Origin: Sycobia sp. Sy_11
Lineage: Eukaryota; Arthropoda; Insecta; Hymenoptera; Epichrysomallidae
Direction of reading: 5' to 3'
Assembly: GCA_018907035.1 (NCBI GenBank)
Contig: JACCIC010000098.1
Coordinates: forward strand, 1,814,501 to 1,878,500
DNA length: 64,000 bases
Made by a program: the position numbers and the translations under genes. Under the pieces are notes generated by a model, which saw only the letters and a list, made by a program, of their open reading frames with translations, did not search any database and had not been told where the DNA came from. Every line of letters starts with the position of its first letter. The first letter of the stretch is position 1. This document shows, in pieces, positions 1 through 11,900 of the stretch.

Positions 1-315
1 GAATCGATAAAAAATATTTGTTAGTTTGGCGCGCATAAGTCGTCGTCTCGGCATAGGAACAATTTCGTTACTTATGTTTACATAAACCAGTATTGGATAG
101 ATATGCGTTAATGCAATTTAACGATTTCTGCAGTAAAATAAATAAATAGAAACGACGTGTATGAGAAGGAATTGTGCTATCAATGATCGTTATATATATA
201 CATACGTTAGGGGAAAAGATGTTTTTTTTTTTTTTAACGCACAAGCACGTATACGTAAGAAATATCGCACGACCGACTATATATATATATATATATGTTT
301 CAAAATGGTCGTCAG
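1..315 (+). other. LRRC58: Intron sequence upstream of LRRC58 exon
   Basis: This is AT-rich sequence with a TA run near 280-297 and no leucine-rich-repeat coding that I can see. It ends in a CAG acceptor (313-315) directly before the in-frame exon, so it is most simply the 3' end of an LRRC58 intron. The earlier LRR exons would lie left of the window. Confidence 0.55.
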
Positions 316-505
316 CTATCCCTGAGGGACAATCCGCTCGTCGTCAGATTCGTCTCGGACATGACCCACAATCCGCCTACCCTCCTCGAGCTGGCGGCCC
401 GCCTCGTGAAGACCAACGAGATCCCGTACAGAGAGGAGGATCTGCCCAGAAACCTAATCGATTATCTGAATAGCGGCCATCGCTGCGTCAACAGCCAGTG
501 CAAAG
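316..505 (+). CDS. LRRC58: LRRC58 penultimate coding exon (end of LRR domain)
   Basis: The exon starts after a CAG acceptor (313-315) in phase 0 and reads LSLRDNPLVVRFVSDM, then PPTLLELAAR and YLNSGHRCVNSQCK. It ends AAAG before a GT donor at 506-507 (phase 1). From memory, vertebrate LRRC58 has the same order: the last leucine-rich repeat (LSLRGNPLVVRFV), then PPTLLELAAR, then a Cys-containing stretch. The cysteines in CVNSQC (codons 484 and 499) pair with more cysteines in the next exon and may bind metal; that is inference. The gene is a leucine-rich-repeat protein whose role in insects I cannot state from sequence. The identification is strong because motif order, spacing and splice sites all agree. 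An ATG at 295 lies in the same frame but inside the intron tail and is not a start. Confidence 0.87.
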
Positions 506-805
506 GTATAAATTTTTTGTGCGTCAATTACGACTTCCTATATATATACTATAATACACTAGAGAGATGGTGAAATTAAGAAGAAAGTTTAAAGATTTTA
601 AAATTATTTAATTATTAATAATTGATCGGTCTCATGTTTGAAAAAGTCGCAACGCTCAAATAATTGGTTTATATATATACTTGTAACACAGATTACAATT
701 AGATATTGTGTGAGATCATTTTGTGTAAAAATATAAATGCTTCTTTCTTCGATAATTTTCTACTATTCGAGAGAGAGAGAGAGAGAAGAGAGAGAGAGGA
801 GAGAG

Positions 806-842
<37 letters not shown>

Positions 843-1018
843 TGGATAGCAAAACTTTTATTTTATCTACCATTATGTTGTTACCTTTCAATAAGCAATG
901 AATAAGAAAAAATTAGAGTCATAATGATGATTTGTTATTGTGTGTAGATATATATTATATATATATAATATACTTATTATATATATATATATCTATATAT
1001 CACGTTAATGTATTGCAG
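506..1018 (+). other. LRRC58: LRRC58 last coding intron
   Basis: GT donor at 506-507 and AG acceptor at 1017-1018 give a 513-bp AT-rich intron. It contains an interrupted GA microsatellite at 769-840 and TA runs near 947-999. No other gene is visible inside it. Confidence 0.75.
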
Positions 1019-1195
1019 GCGTATTCTTTCGACAACCGGGTCGAGCACGTGAAATTCGTCGACTTCTGCGGCAAGTACAGGCTGCCCCTGATGCAGTACC
1101 TGTGCAGCAGCAAGTGCATCACCGATCGGCGGGGCGCCTCCGCCGCCGTCGAGCCGGTCAGCGGCGCAATGATGCGCAAGGTCCTGCTCGGCTGA
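1019..1195 (+). CDS. LRRC58: LRRC58 final coding exon (C-terminus), with apparent 1-base frame offset
   Basis: After the TTGCAG acceptor the conserved C-terminus reads DNRVEHVKFVDFCGKYRLPL, then MQYLCSSKC, and ends MMRKVLLG before TGA (1193-1195). Vertebrate LRRC58 also has KFVDFCGKYRLPLMHYLCS and ends KVLLG (from memory), so identity and stop are secure. The oddity is the junction. Joining the phase-1 donor at 505 to 1019 gives GVFF (expected, compare GVYF), but the reading frame of the conserved DNRVEHVKF block is one base later. A single surplus base near 1024-1030 would give GVFFDNRVEHVKF exactly. Read literally, the canonical splice opens another frame that runs to TGA at 1336-1338 with an acidic Glu-rich tail. 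A sequence error is likeliest; a noncanonical acceptor, ribosomal frameshifting or recent damage are alternatives. Confidence 0.82.
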   Translation, partial: AYSFDNRVEHVKFVDFCGKYRLPLMQYLCSSKCITDRRGASAAVEPVSGAMMRKVLLG

Positions 1196-1276
1196 GGGGT
1201 GGGGGTGGAGGGAGGGGGGCGTTGGAGGCACGAGAGGACGACGAGGCCTTGGAGGAGGAGGAGGAGGAGGAGGAGG
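1196..1276 (+). other. G-rich / GGA-repeat start of LRRC58 3'UTR, G-quadruplex candidate
   Basis: Directly after the stop codon come G runs at 1196-1199, 1201-1205, 1210-1212 and 1214-1219, then a run of GGA triplets near 1252-1276. The first four runs satisfy the usual four-run G-quadruplex pattern on the sense strand. Confidence 0.5.
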
Positions 1277-1441
1277 ATTCCTCGGCCGTTTTTACGTATC
1301 GCACGATATTGACACCGATCGATAATTGCCCGCGGTGAAGTGTTGCACAGCTGTCCGAAAACGCGGAAAGCATATTGATGCACGCGCTTTTATGGAGGAG
1401 ATCGAGGGGAGGTACCAGTGACGACCGGTCTCACGCAAAAA

Positions 1442-1444
<3 letters not shown>

Positions 1445-1522
<78 letters not shown>

Positions 1523-1532
1523 ATATATATAT
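1445..1532. repeat. TA microsatellite grading into TATATG repeat
   Basis: About 42 bp of pure AT dinucleotide is followed by several GTATAT hexamers and more AT. It lies in the inferred LRRC58 3'UTR. Confidence 0.95.
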
Positions 1533-1807
1533 GATAAAAGCGAAATGGAATGGAAAATAAGTGATATCGAATAGAAGAAGCGAATCTATCGATCTAGATA
1601 GATATGCTAGACTACAAAAAAAAATATATATATATATATATATTTTTTTTTTTCATCTAAGGACCATATACATTTTATATAAATTACTGTAATGGCCAAA
1701 AAAATTATGTAATATATAGATATAGATATATAGATATATATAGAATTGATAATAATTTTATAAAAAAAAGCGTATAAATAGAAATTATACAGCAAGGCAT
1801 TTAGAAC

Positions 1808-1831
1808 AATAAATGTAACAAAAAAAATAAA
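1808..1831 (+). terminator. LRRC58: Candidate LRRC58 poly(A) signals
   Basis: Two AATAAA hexamers (1808-1813 and 1826-1831) lie about 610-630 bp after the LRRC58 stop. They are the first canonical signals downstream. AATAAA is common in AT-rich DNA, so the actual cleavage site needs transcript data. Confidence 0.4.
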
Positions 1832-1832
1832 A

Positions 1833-1835
<3 letters not shown>

Positions 1836-1881
<46 letters not shown>
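1836..1881. repeat. TA microsatellite
   Basis: Uninterrupted TA dinucleotide tract of about 45 bp just downstream of the candidate LRRC58 poly(A) signals. Confidence 0.95.
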
Positions 1882-1885
<4 letters not shown>

Positions 1886-1948
1886 TTGGCTGATGATATA
1901 ACTAACAGCAACAAGAAATATTTTTTTTTAATTAATCTGGAAATATTA

Positions 1949-2140
1949 TTTTCCAAGATAAAATGTATTGAAATTATATAGTTTATAGAGATATTTTTCC
2001 AAAATCCTTTCTATTAATATAGAAATACTGAAATATTCTTGAAATATTTAATACATTTGCATTTTTTCATATATATTATCTACATATGTTTGTGGAACAA
2101 CTTTTGAAAAATCTTTCTAATAGATTTTCCAAGATAAAAT
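1949..2140 (+). repeat. Short dispersed direct repeat (two copies)
   Basis: The 16-mer TTTTCCAAGATAAAAT occurs at 1949-1964 and again at 2125-2140, with partly similar flanks (roughly TATTGAAATTATATA against TTTTAAAATCACATA). Surrounding DNA to about 2390 is rich in AAATATTT-like words and may be an old tandem or transposon relic. Confidence 0.55.
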
Positions 2141-2812
2141 ATTTTAAAATCACATAAGACGCATACTTTACATCTACTTTCTAATATCTAGCGAATGTAC
2201 CGAAAATATTTGATTAAAACATTTCGAAAGGTTCTCTCGATATAATATTATTTAAAAAACATTTTTCAGTATTTTGGGAAGTAAAAATCATTTGATACAA
2301 GTGCGGATGAAATATTTACAAAAGATTTCAGCAATATTTTGACATGTACATGTATAAATCCTCAAAAATATTTCTTGCTACTGAGGGATAAGAAGCGAGT
2401 AAGAGCGTATCGCAAAGAAAACTAAAATTAGATCATAACAAAGAAAGGGGAAAGATATCGATGTAGAAAAGATAATTTAAACGCGAAAAGCCGATTTTTA
2501 CGAATTTAGCGCAAATTATTAAAAAATCTTCTCTTTTTTTTATTTAATATGCGCACAATTTATTTAATAGTTTACTTGAACTAATGAAATAAAAACACGC
2601 CAAATACGAAATTATACTTATGTAAAAGAAACAATATATACACTTTTGCTATATAAACATATCGAAACATACAATATAAACGTAACAGACATGAACAGCG
2701 AGTAAAATGAAAAATATTAGATATGTACTCACGGGTCTCAACGTTATTATTAATATTTTATTGTTAAATAAAACACAAAAATGTACAGTAGTAATTTAAG
2801 TATCGCTCGAGA

Positions 2813-2869
<57 letters not shown>

Positions 2870-4273
2870 GCAGCTCGTCTCTTCGCACTATAACACATTC
2901 AATAATAATTATGTAATATATTCTATACAAATACGTCGATCGTTATATTATGCACGCATACACGTATGATCCGCGTGTAGAAATGCACGACCATTGCATA
3001 ATTCTCATTCTCTCTCGCTCTCGTTATTTTTCTCTCGGCTTACGATCCCTTTTTCCTTCTTCTTGCTTGTTTTCTTCTGTTTTTTTTTTATTATTTTATT
3101 ATTATTATTATTATTTTTATTAATCATCTCGTCGCGCTTTCAATCTTGATTTATTTTTCTCGACAACCTATATATATATAGAGCGTGTTATGGTGCAGCC
3201 CCTACGAGTCCATATACAATTTTCGTCCCTTTTTTTCTCTCCTCTCCGTTTGCCGCATCCGTATATTTGATATATGTCGCCATATGCGTCGCTTAGTACA
3301 ACCGATTGAAAGCAGTGTAAAATGTGCATTAGATCGGCTCTCGGGCTTGTGCCTCTTGGTGTTGTTCGCGGATTTTTGGAATTGAGTACACTCGTGGAAT
3401 AGCTCCGCGAATTTTATTATATGTATAATATATATATACGTCAGAAAAAAATCTCTTACACGTACGTTTTATCCGTTAGCTTCTTAAGCTTTTTATATGT
3501 CATATATAAATATAAGTCACATATGTCGCGCTCGAAGCCTTTGATGTCTGCTATTTTTTTCATATTCGCGGTTAACTCTATATACGAATTAGAATCGGGT
3601 GCATTAAATAAAATTTATATATATATATATATATAATGCATCTTGTCTTGTTAGTTAGCTTATATAGAGAGAAGAGCAGTATAAATTGCTTGATCGTTTA
3701 TAAAATGTTCGTGTTCATGTATTTATTTTCCAAACTTTTTAAAAACTTAATTAATTTTTTCCTCTACTCTGATATCAAATAAGTATCCTTCGCGCTTTAA
3801 AGTATAAATTTAGTCATTTCTTTCCCTTTCTCCCCGCAGCAAACATTTTAAATGGATGAAGATAAAATGTTAAAAATTAATAATAGAATGCCTTATATTT
3901 TATAAAACTATTTTCCGTTACTATCGAATAATATTTGATTTCCAGTATTATATATAAAAAAAAAAACAAATAATAAAAAACACTGTCAAACATTAGCATT
4001 GCAATTTTTGCACTTGTGAGACATTTGCCTTAAGAGATGATTAAGCACATCATTTGTATAAATTCTTCTTTTTAAATTTATAAATCATGGCACGAATGCT
4101 GCTCATTTATGATAAACTTTCAATATGCATTGCTCATCACGCGCATTTACTCGACATTTTATTTATATATATATAGACGATTTATTAAAACTGATCGCCA
4201 ATATTTTTCCGTTCTTGTGTTTTATAATGGATCATTAAAATCTTTTAAATTATGAATCGCGTTTGTTACTTAT

Positions 4274-4315
4274 GGTTTGTCATTAATTTAACATATGATA
4301 AATTAATGATAAACC
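4274..4315. repeat. Inverted repeat, 17-bp stem and 8-nt loop
   Basis: Arm 4274-4290 (GGTTTGTCATTAATTTA) is the reverse complement of 4299-4315 except at one position (4279 with 4310). That position is a G-U wobble in + strand RNA and an A-C mismatch in - strand RNA. The loop is 4291-4298. The stem is shorter than a usual pre-miRNA. Confidence 0.8.
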
Positions 4316-5001
4316 GCGTGGAATTATATATCATCGATGATCGATCGTGATCGATTTCGTTAGTTTTCTTTCTTTCAGTTTTCGTTAGCGATCATTTATT
4401 CCTGCGATAGAGTGTAATATGTACAGGTTTTATTTAGTATATAAAATTGTAACTTGTAAAAAAAAAATGATGATGATAATAATAAGAAAATGTTAAAATT
4501 AATTCCTCAACCTGTAGTTTTAATAATGGATCTTTAGTATTTATAATAAAAAAAGAAGATCTAGAATATAAAACGGAGATCGGGGAAGATTCTCAGTGTT
4601 CGACCTATACTATTTCGTTTGAAAAAATTGCAAAACGACAAAAAAGTCCCCCCAAAGCATTTGCATTTTATAATAACTAATCATTGTATAGGTTTATCTA
4701 ATAGGCTTTTTTCCTTATTTAAATTCTTTAATATATAGCAATAAATCCATCCCATCGAAATTTGATAAAGTTCGAATACAGCATTATTGATATTGTATCG
4801 AGTCTATTGGGCAAAGTACGTGTATTGCACAATTATAGAATGTTCCACGGCCTTAATTTTCCTTCTTTTTATTTAGCGAGCACGCGGCGTAAAAAAAATC
4901 GAGACTACATTATACTATGTTCTACATTGCACGCGTACAACGTAAACGAGAAATTACGAAACTATGAAATATCAATTGTCGATAGAATTTTTTTTTGAAT
5001 G

Positions 5002-5051
<50 letters not shown>

Positions 5052-6591
5052 AAATAAAATAAAAGAAAACATATGATTTCGACATATACATATGGATGAT
5101 TATTAATATGTTCGACTGACACGACGTAGAAAATCCAAAATACAAAGGAATTTCACGATTGTTCCGCATTGATGGATATATATAGACTTTTTCCGTTTGA
5201 TTTCGGAGTTTATTAGATAACCATATATGTGCCGTGAGTTATACACGTTTGTATATACATATTGCACGTTAATCATGTAATCCGTATTCCTATTTACAAT
5301 CTTGAAAAGTTAAAAGAAAAATGACCGCAAATAATTAAGTCGGACTTGGAAGACGCACGAAAGAATTAAAATGAGAAATGAGGAAAGTTCGAGATCTGCC
5401 AGGATTGTTACAAGAAACAAATGACGAAACTGATGTTATAACGAGCACTGACATAAAAAAAGAAATAGACATCTATAAATCCAAATAAACAATCAGTTTG
5501 AGTGAGTCTTCACAAAATATTTAATCGTCTTATTATTATTTATAATACAATATTCTTATTATAACGAAATATGTGTACATAAATGATAAAAATAAAGAAC
5601 ACTTACAAAACAAATTTCGATATAGATTAACCATTTAATTTTTATTTGTTAATAGTAAATAGGCATCACTAAAATTAAAAATGTCGCAATTATATACGTT
5701 ACAAAAAATTAAAGAGGGAGACTTGGTCGAATGATACATTGTAAAGACTCGGCACTCGAATGTTCATTCGAAGCAAAAGAACATAACTTTTCTTCTTATA
5801 CTTTTTGTTTCATCATATTAATCAGTGCAGTAGTCCCTAATTTTTTTTTTGTTTGTTTGTTTGCATGCGGTGCACTAAACAATGAAATTGTCGCCATCGT
5901 TTACATTTATCTACAAGTATATGCACCCATTTAACAAGCTTCACTTTTCTTGCTCTCACTCGCTCGCTCACTCACTCTTTTTCTCTCTATCTCTTTATTT
6001 ATCTCTCTCTTTCTCTCGCACAGACTCTCACACGTTCACTCTCGCAGATTAAATTATACACATACGCAATATCGTGGTCGCTATTTTTTTCATTAACGTT
6101 ATTGTAAATCGTTACTCGATAATTATACCAATATTGTAAACAATTATTACACTTATCGTATTTCCTCATCGTCTACGGTTATGTCGAAATATGAAAGCAT
6201 ATAGCTTGGACAATTCTTTAAACAATATAAAAAATACAGCTTCCGGTCATTTTCTCGTACATTATTATAAATGACAATAGAGCTCAGATACGATCCAACA
6301 CAAAAATAATCATAATTCAACTAATTCATTATTTGTATTTTCGAATAAAACATTTATATAAAATGTCGCCAACAAACTTCTGAATTTGATTAATTAATTT
6401 ATCGTGCTTTATATTTACAACAGAAGCTGATTAATTTGCTGACATTGTTAAAATAAAATAAGTAATTCTATATATGTTTTAATCAGCAAATTTCATAAAC
6501 GTTTTAGTTGTCTTTATAAAAAAAAAAAAACAAAAAAAAGTATCAAATTTTCAAGGCTTACAAATAAAATTCTACTCTAACTTGCTCTAAC

Positions 6592-6633
6592 GAATACTGG
6601 TTATTCAACTCTTAGATTGAGTAACCAGTATTC
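6592..6633. repeat. Inverted repeat, 17-bp stem and 8-nt loop
   Basis: Arm 6592-6608 (GAATACTGGTTATTCAA) pairs with 6617-6633 (TTGAGTAACCAGTATTC). The one imperfect pair (6604 with 6621) is U-G if the + strand is transcribed. Stem and loop lengths equal those of the 4274-4315 repeat, although the sequences differ. Confidence 0.82.
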
Positions 6634-6849
6634 TCAATAATAAAATTACCATTTACAGAAAAAAACAATACAATTAGATAAATTAAAGATTTATTTTTGA
6701 TATAGGTCGCTTAACACATTTGTCCAGCCGAAACATGAAATTCGTGATAGGTGGGGTGGGGAGAGAAGTGCGAATGACAAGTCGCGCGATTTCCTTTAAT
6801 TACCCATATTCGTCGCTTCGTGTTATTATTACGCCTTTTATAATAAGAT

Positions 6850-6853
<4 letters not shown>

Positions 6854-6911
<58 letters not shown>
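6854..6911. repeat. CT microsatellite
   Basis: About 29 uninterrupted TC units. It is purine-rich GA on the - strand and could adopt H-DNA or bind GAGA-type factors; neither is shown. Confidence 0.95.
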
Positions 6912-6914
<3 letters not shown>

Positions 6915-7041
6915 AGTCATTCTCATCCATCAAGAGAAGAAATGGGGAAGAAATGGTATCTTAGCGTGTGTCTGGTGTATCGCAGTATAGCATATAACAA
7001 AGTTTTTTAATTTCGATTTTTCATTATTATTTTTTATTTAC

Positions 7042-7082
<41 letters not shown>

Positions 7083-7177
7083 TTCCGTATAATCCATCCA
7101 CTTTTTTCCTTTTTCACAATAACAGTGGCATTGTTTTCTGTTTTATTTACTTTTACCTATAAATAATCTTAATTATT

Positions 7178-7213
7178 AAAATTAATCTGCATACACACAT
7201 GCGGATTAATTTT
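7178..7213. repeat. Inverted repeat, 15-bp stem and 6-nt loop
   Basis: Arm 7178-7192 (AAAATTAATCTGCAT) pairs with 7199-7213 (ATGCGGATTAATTTT) around the loop ACACAC. One position is T opposite G, which pairs as a wobble only in + strand RNA. Confidence 0.75.
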
Positions 7214-7231
7214 TTATAGATATATATAATC

Positions 7232-7293
<62 letters not shown>

Positions 7294-8831
7294 TTTATAC
7301 GTAGACTTTCGGTATTTTACACGGGCTCGTTTACTTCTAAAATAGGTTTACTTCCCCCATCGACAACACGCGTGGCTTCGAGACTTGCTCGATTTTCTTT
7401 CTCATTTTCTGTAATTTTTTTTTATTTATTTATTTATTTTTTTCTTAAAAGTTCCACATAAGAACTATTTGAAAAAAAAGAAAGAAAATAAACCAAAATG
7501 AAGAACGAATCATACAATGGATAAAATCATACGGCTTTCCATTAGTGAGCTATAATACGCGCGCACAGTTAACTACTTTTGGGCATATAATAGATACCTT
7601 GTGTTTATGCGTTTCGTGCAATATGTCGAGTCTCATTCATGAAAAAAAAAAAATCATTAAAAAATATCAAGCACAATATATCATTAAGTTGACCCTCGAA
7701 CGCCGTCTGCGAAGCCATATAATCCTCGAGAGAGATTTACAATGAGCTAACACGCCTTAAAAACTTACACGTCGAAAAAACAGTGATGAATTTCGCTACG
7801 CTGTACAAATCAGACACTGAATCTTTATTACGTTTAAGTTAATTTCCTTTCCTTTCCTTTTCTTTCCTTTCCTTCCTTCTTCGTCTCTCGTTAAATTTTT
7901 CATCGTCAACCGCGAAAGTTTTTAACACACCGACAACACCGAAGATTATTTGTTTTTTATCTTACAATCGCTGAATTAGCGATTTTCGAATTTCCCGATA
8001 AATTCCTTTATATATCCAATGAATTTTCTACCCTTTGTCGTCAAACCTATATGATCATTAATTAAGTGCTTACTTGCTTATTATTTCTTTTATCATTATT
8101 TATACAATATATAAGGACGCAAAGCGAGCTATATAAAATCGATTGTTTACTCGGTTTTATTACAAGAGAGAACGACAATGTGTTTTGTGATTCCTTCCTT
8201 TATATTTATATTAATTTTTTTTTTCATCGCTTAATTATTAGATAAACGCTATGCAAGATTCCAGGTGCTTGTCAGCAAAATACCTGGCACTGTCCATGTT
8301 CAATAGTAAAAGTCCATTATTTCGTTTTATATCTCTCTTCTTTCTAAATCAGAACGAATGTTCTTCCACAAATGTAGAGATATCAAATTTGAACTAGCCG
8401 ATACAAACCAAGAATCTTTCTGTTCTATCGTATTATTTGCTCATTTTATTACTTGCATACATATGCATATATAGAATTACACATACATATAAAAGTAATA
8501 AAATAATGTGAATTGTGAAAGGGTAAAACATCGCAAAGAATGCACTCGTTTTTAAGTATTAATTTTTATTCACAATCTCTCGTTTACGCAAGCATTCCAC
8601 GCTGCGATTTCAGTTTTTTTCTTGACTCTTATACAAGCTTTCTATTTTATTTTAGTTTTTTATCAGTTTATTATTTTTAAATATTATAGCGCAATTGAGT
8701 AGCTATCTATTAAAGAACTTTCTTTTCCATGATAATTATAACAGAAAGATTGACGGAATGTCACTTTTAATTACATTTTTCATTTTTTTAATATTGCCAT
8801 AGACGCTCCGCCAATACGACTTGTATAATGT

Positions 8832-8836
<5 letters not shown>

Positions 8837-8897
<61 letters not shown>
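8837..8897. repeat. TA microsatellite
   Basis: About 60 bp of near-perfect AT dinucleotide repeat in AT-rich non-coding DNA. Confidence 0.95.
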
Positions 8898-8902
<5 letters not shown>

Positions 8903-11900
8903 TTGTCAACTCGGCCAAGAGTGAAAGAAATAACTTATAGCCATTATGACATCGGAGTAACGTACCTCCATTTTTTGAATTTTTTTTTAAAGTTTGTGAC
9001 AACGCACGCAGTCCTGCAAATATTCGGAAAGAAGCAACCTAAATAAAATTTTAAAGTAATTTCATTACCTTTAAGCATTTCAATGATGCGATTGAGGAAT
9101 TTGATTATTATTATTATTTTATACTAATGATATGGCTTATTGTCTTTTCAGTATTTCCTAAGATGAAATTTAGTTAGGTATATTACTTTAACTTAAAATT
9201 TTTACAACTATGAATAGTCTATCCTATTTTTCCAGTAAAAATCACAGAACTAAAAGATATAATCAAAAATTTTATTTAAAAAATTGATTCGAAGGTTGAT
9301 AAACAGGCTCTTTTAACTTAGCAGAATTGGCGTTAAAAATTGATATTTTAAGATGAAGTAGTTGTTATAATACATTTTGTTAAATGTGCTTTTTATACTT
9401 TGTATAGTTGAATAACTTTTTATTTCATTATTTACTGGCTATATAAAGTTTAATTAAGCACATATAAAATTTTATTATTGCTAAAAAATCAAAATTAATT
9501 AAAATATTTTAATATTAAAACATTTCAGTATTGCATTTGTATAATATATCGAATCAGTTGACTAACCATTTATAATAACATTCATGGACCTTTAGCGATA
9601 ACCGTTTTTCTTTTTACACTGACATGCTTGAATTGTATTAATAATGTAATTGACCTTTTGATCTTAATCTTAAAGTTCTTTTTAATTAAAATAACTAAAT
9701 TAACAATTTTTAACAGTTGTTCATTAGAATTGGACTATTTATCCAACAATTTATAAAAAATATTCTAAGTTCCTGTTCAAAGCTTTCTTAATGTTATAAT
9801 GAAATACTTGATTATTATTAAATCATTTTTTAATGATTTATACAATTATAAAATATATTTTCAATTCAAAGCAGTTGAAATACAACCAATTTTAATATTA
9901 GCTGTTAATAAAGTAAAAATAATAGTAATTTAATAAATCTTCAATCGCATCTTTAAAATTTGATGTATGTGTCTCCTTTTGATATTTATAGAGTTATAAA
10001 AAGAGATCAGGCTTGCAGGTTTTATTTCAATCAATGATTAACAAGTAGAGCATTATTTTTTATGTTATTATTATTTTTAAAAAATACGTTAAACTTATTA
10101 AAAATTTGATACAACTACTGACAAGAATAAAATTCTAAAATAATAATAAAGTAAGGAATTCAGATCCACTTTTTGCGTAACGACTTCTTTCTTTTATATA
10201 AACAAAATTATAAAAAATTTTAAACATTGTAAATCGATAACTGCCCTACGACATAGGGAGGAACTCTATTAGTTCGTTAAGCTGCAACAGCCGTCAACGC
10301 ATTAATGATATGTAGGCGCATGTCAGGCAGTCAATAGAGACAAGTTCGTCCATTCCTACAATCATTAGACTTTTTGCACTTATCCTTGTCTTTTTGTATT
10401 TTGTTTCTTCTTCGAAAACGTACTTTTTTTACATACCGCTTCACACAAATTATAACTAGTTATCCTTTACAATCTCTCTGATTATAATTATAACACTGCA
10501 AGTCAGAGAGTTCTTTTTAAATTTTAAAAGATTGTATTAGGATGGGAAAATGTAATTTGTCTATTTACAAAGTAAGGCATTATATAAAAACATACAAATC
10601 TCAGAAGCTATATGAAGCCCGTCACCTTATTTCAAATTTTAAGATACTTACAGAATCCAAAGAAAACATAGAATTTTTTTTTTATAAATTTTGCATTTGA
10701 TAAAAGAAGATTTGTGGATCAAATATTATGTTATAAACAAACAAAATTTTATTAAAAATTATTATTTTAATTCCTTTGTAAATACACACTATTTAATTTT
10801 GTTTAGTTATTCAGTTCGAGTAAACTTTGCAGTTTCAAATTCTTATACCAAATATAAAGCAAAAAATTAAAACAGTTTTAAAAAGATTCATTTTATTACA
10901 AACAAATGATTCTCATTAAAATATTGCATTCAAAAATGAGAAATATTAAATAAACGCACGTGTACCATTTTGAACAAAATACATTTACAAATGAAGTGAT
11001 AAAGTATTTATACAGTTTATATCGTTTTTATCTCTTACGCTTGTTCAACAATGTCCAATCGAAGAAAAATGTGAACAAAAAAGAAAGAAAAGAAAGAGAA
11101 CGACTGTACTGTGAACGTATGAAAGATTGGTATTAGACAATTAGAAACTCCGGGTTTACTCGAATTTAAAGTAATATAAAAGTATCACTCGCCATGAGTT
11201 TTGTCGTGTTAAAAACTTTTTCTTTTTTTTTTATTACAATCATATGCATTTAATTTATTAATTTACTTCATTTTTACAATTTGCATAAACATATAAGAAA
11301 AACTTAGAAAAAGCTAAGTATAACAACATTTTCTATTGAGTCTTGTTATATTAAATGTACGCTTAATAATTAATATAAAAATGTAAAAAATAATGCAAAT
11401 TGAATTTTGACGATTAAATTGATTGGAACACAACAAATAAAAATATTTTTTAGAAAAATTGTTAAAAAATTTGATAGTAAAATGTTCAAGTCAAAACTCA
11501 AGTATCCATTTTTCAAGTTTTTGTATATCCATCAAAGATTCACGAGAGTTGGCTGTGTATCTCGTCTATACTTGGATCGAAATACAAAAAGGGTTATCTG
11601 TTGTCAAAGAAAGACGAAGGAAGAACAGGGAAAACTCTTGACTGTCTTAGGCTTCAAGCTTCTGAGATATGCCTTATAGATCTTTAGAAGCAAAAAAACG
11701 TTCCAAATACAATGTAACGAATGTAGTACACACTTCCCTTTCTTTTTCTCTTTTCTTTCATCATCATTATCATCATCATCATCATTATCATCATCATCAC
11801 CATCATCATTATTATTCTTACTCTTATTCTTATTCTTATTATTATTAATATTATTATTATATTTCGCATTAGATTGAACGAAGCGTAAGTGTATATATGC

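Noticed and set aside
711..735. TGAGATCATTTTG, identical to the 5' part of the bantam microRNA
   Set aside because: No opposing arm forms a pre-miRNA hairpin around it, the match stops after 13 nt, and it lies in an LRRC58 intron. Probably chance.
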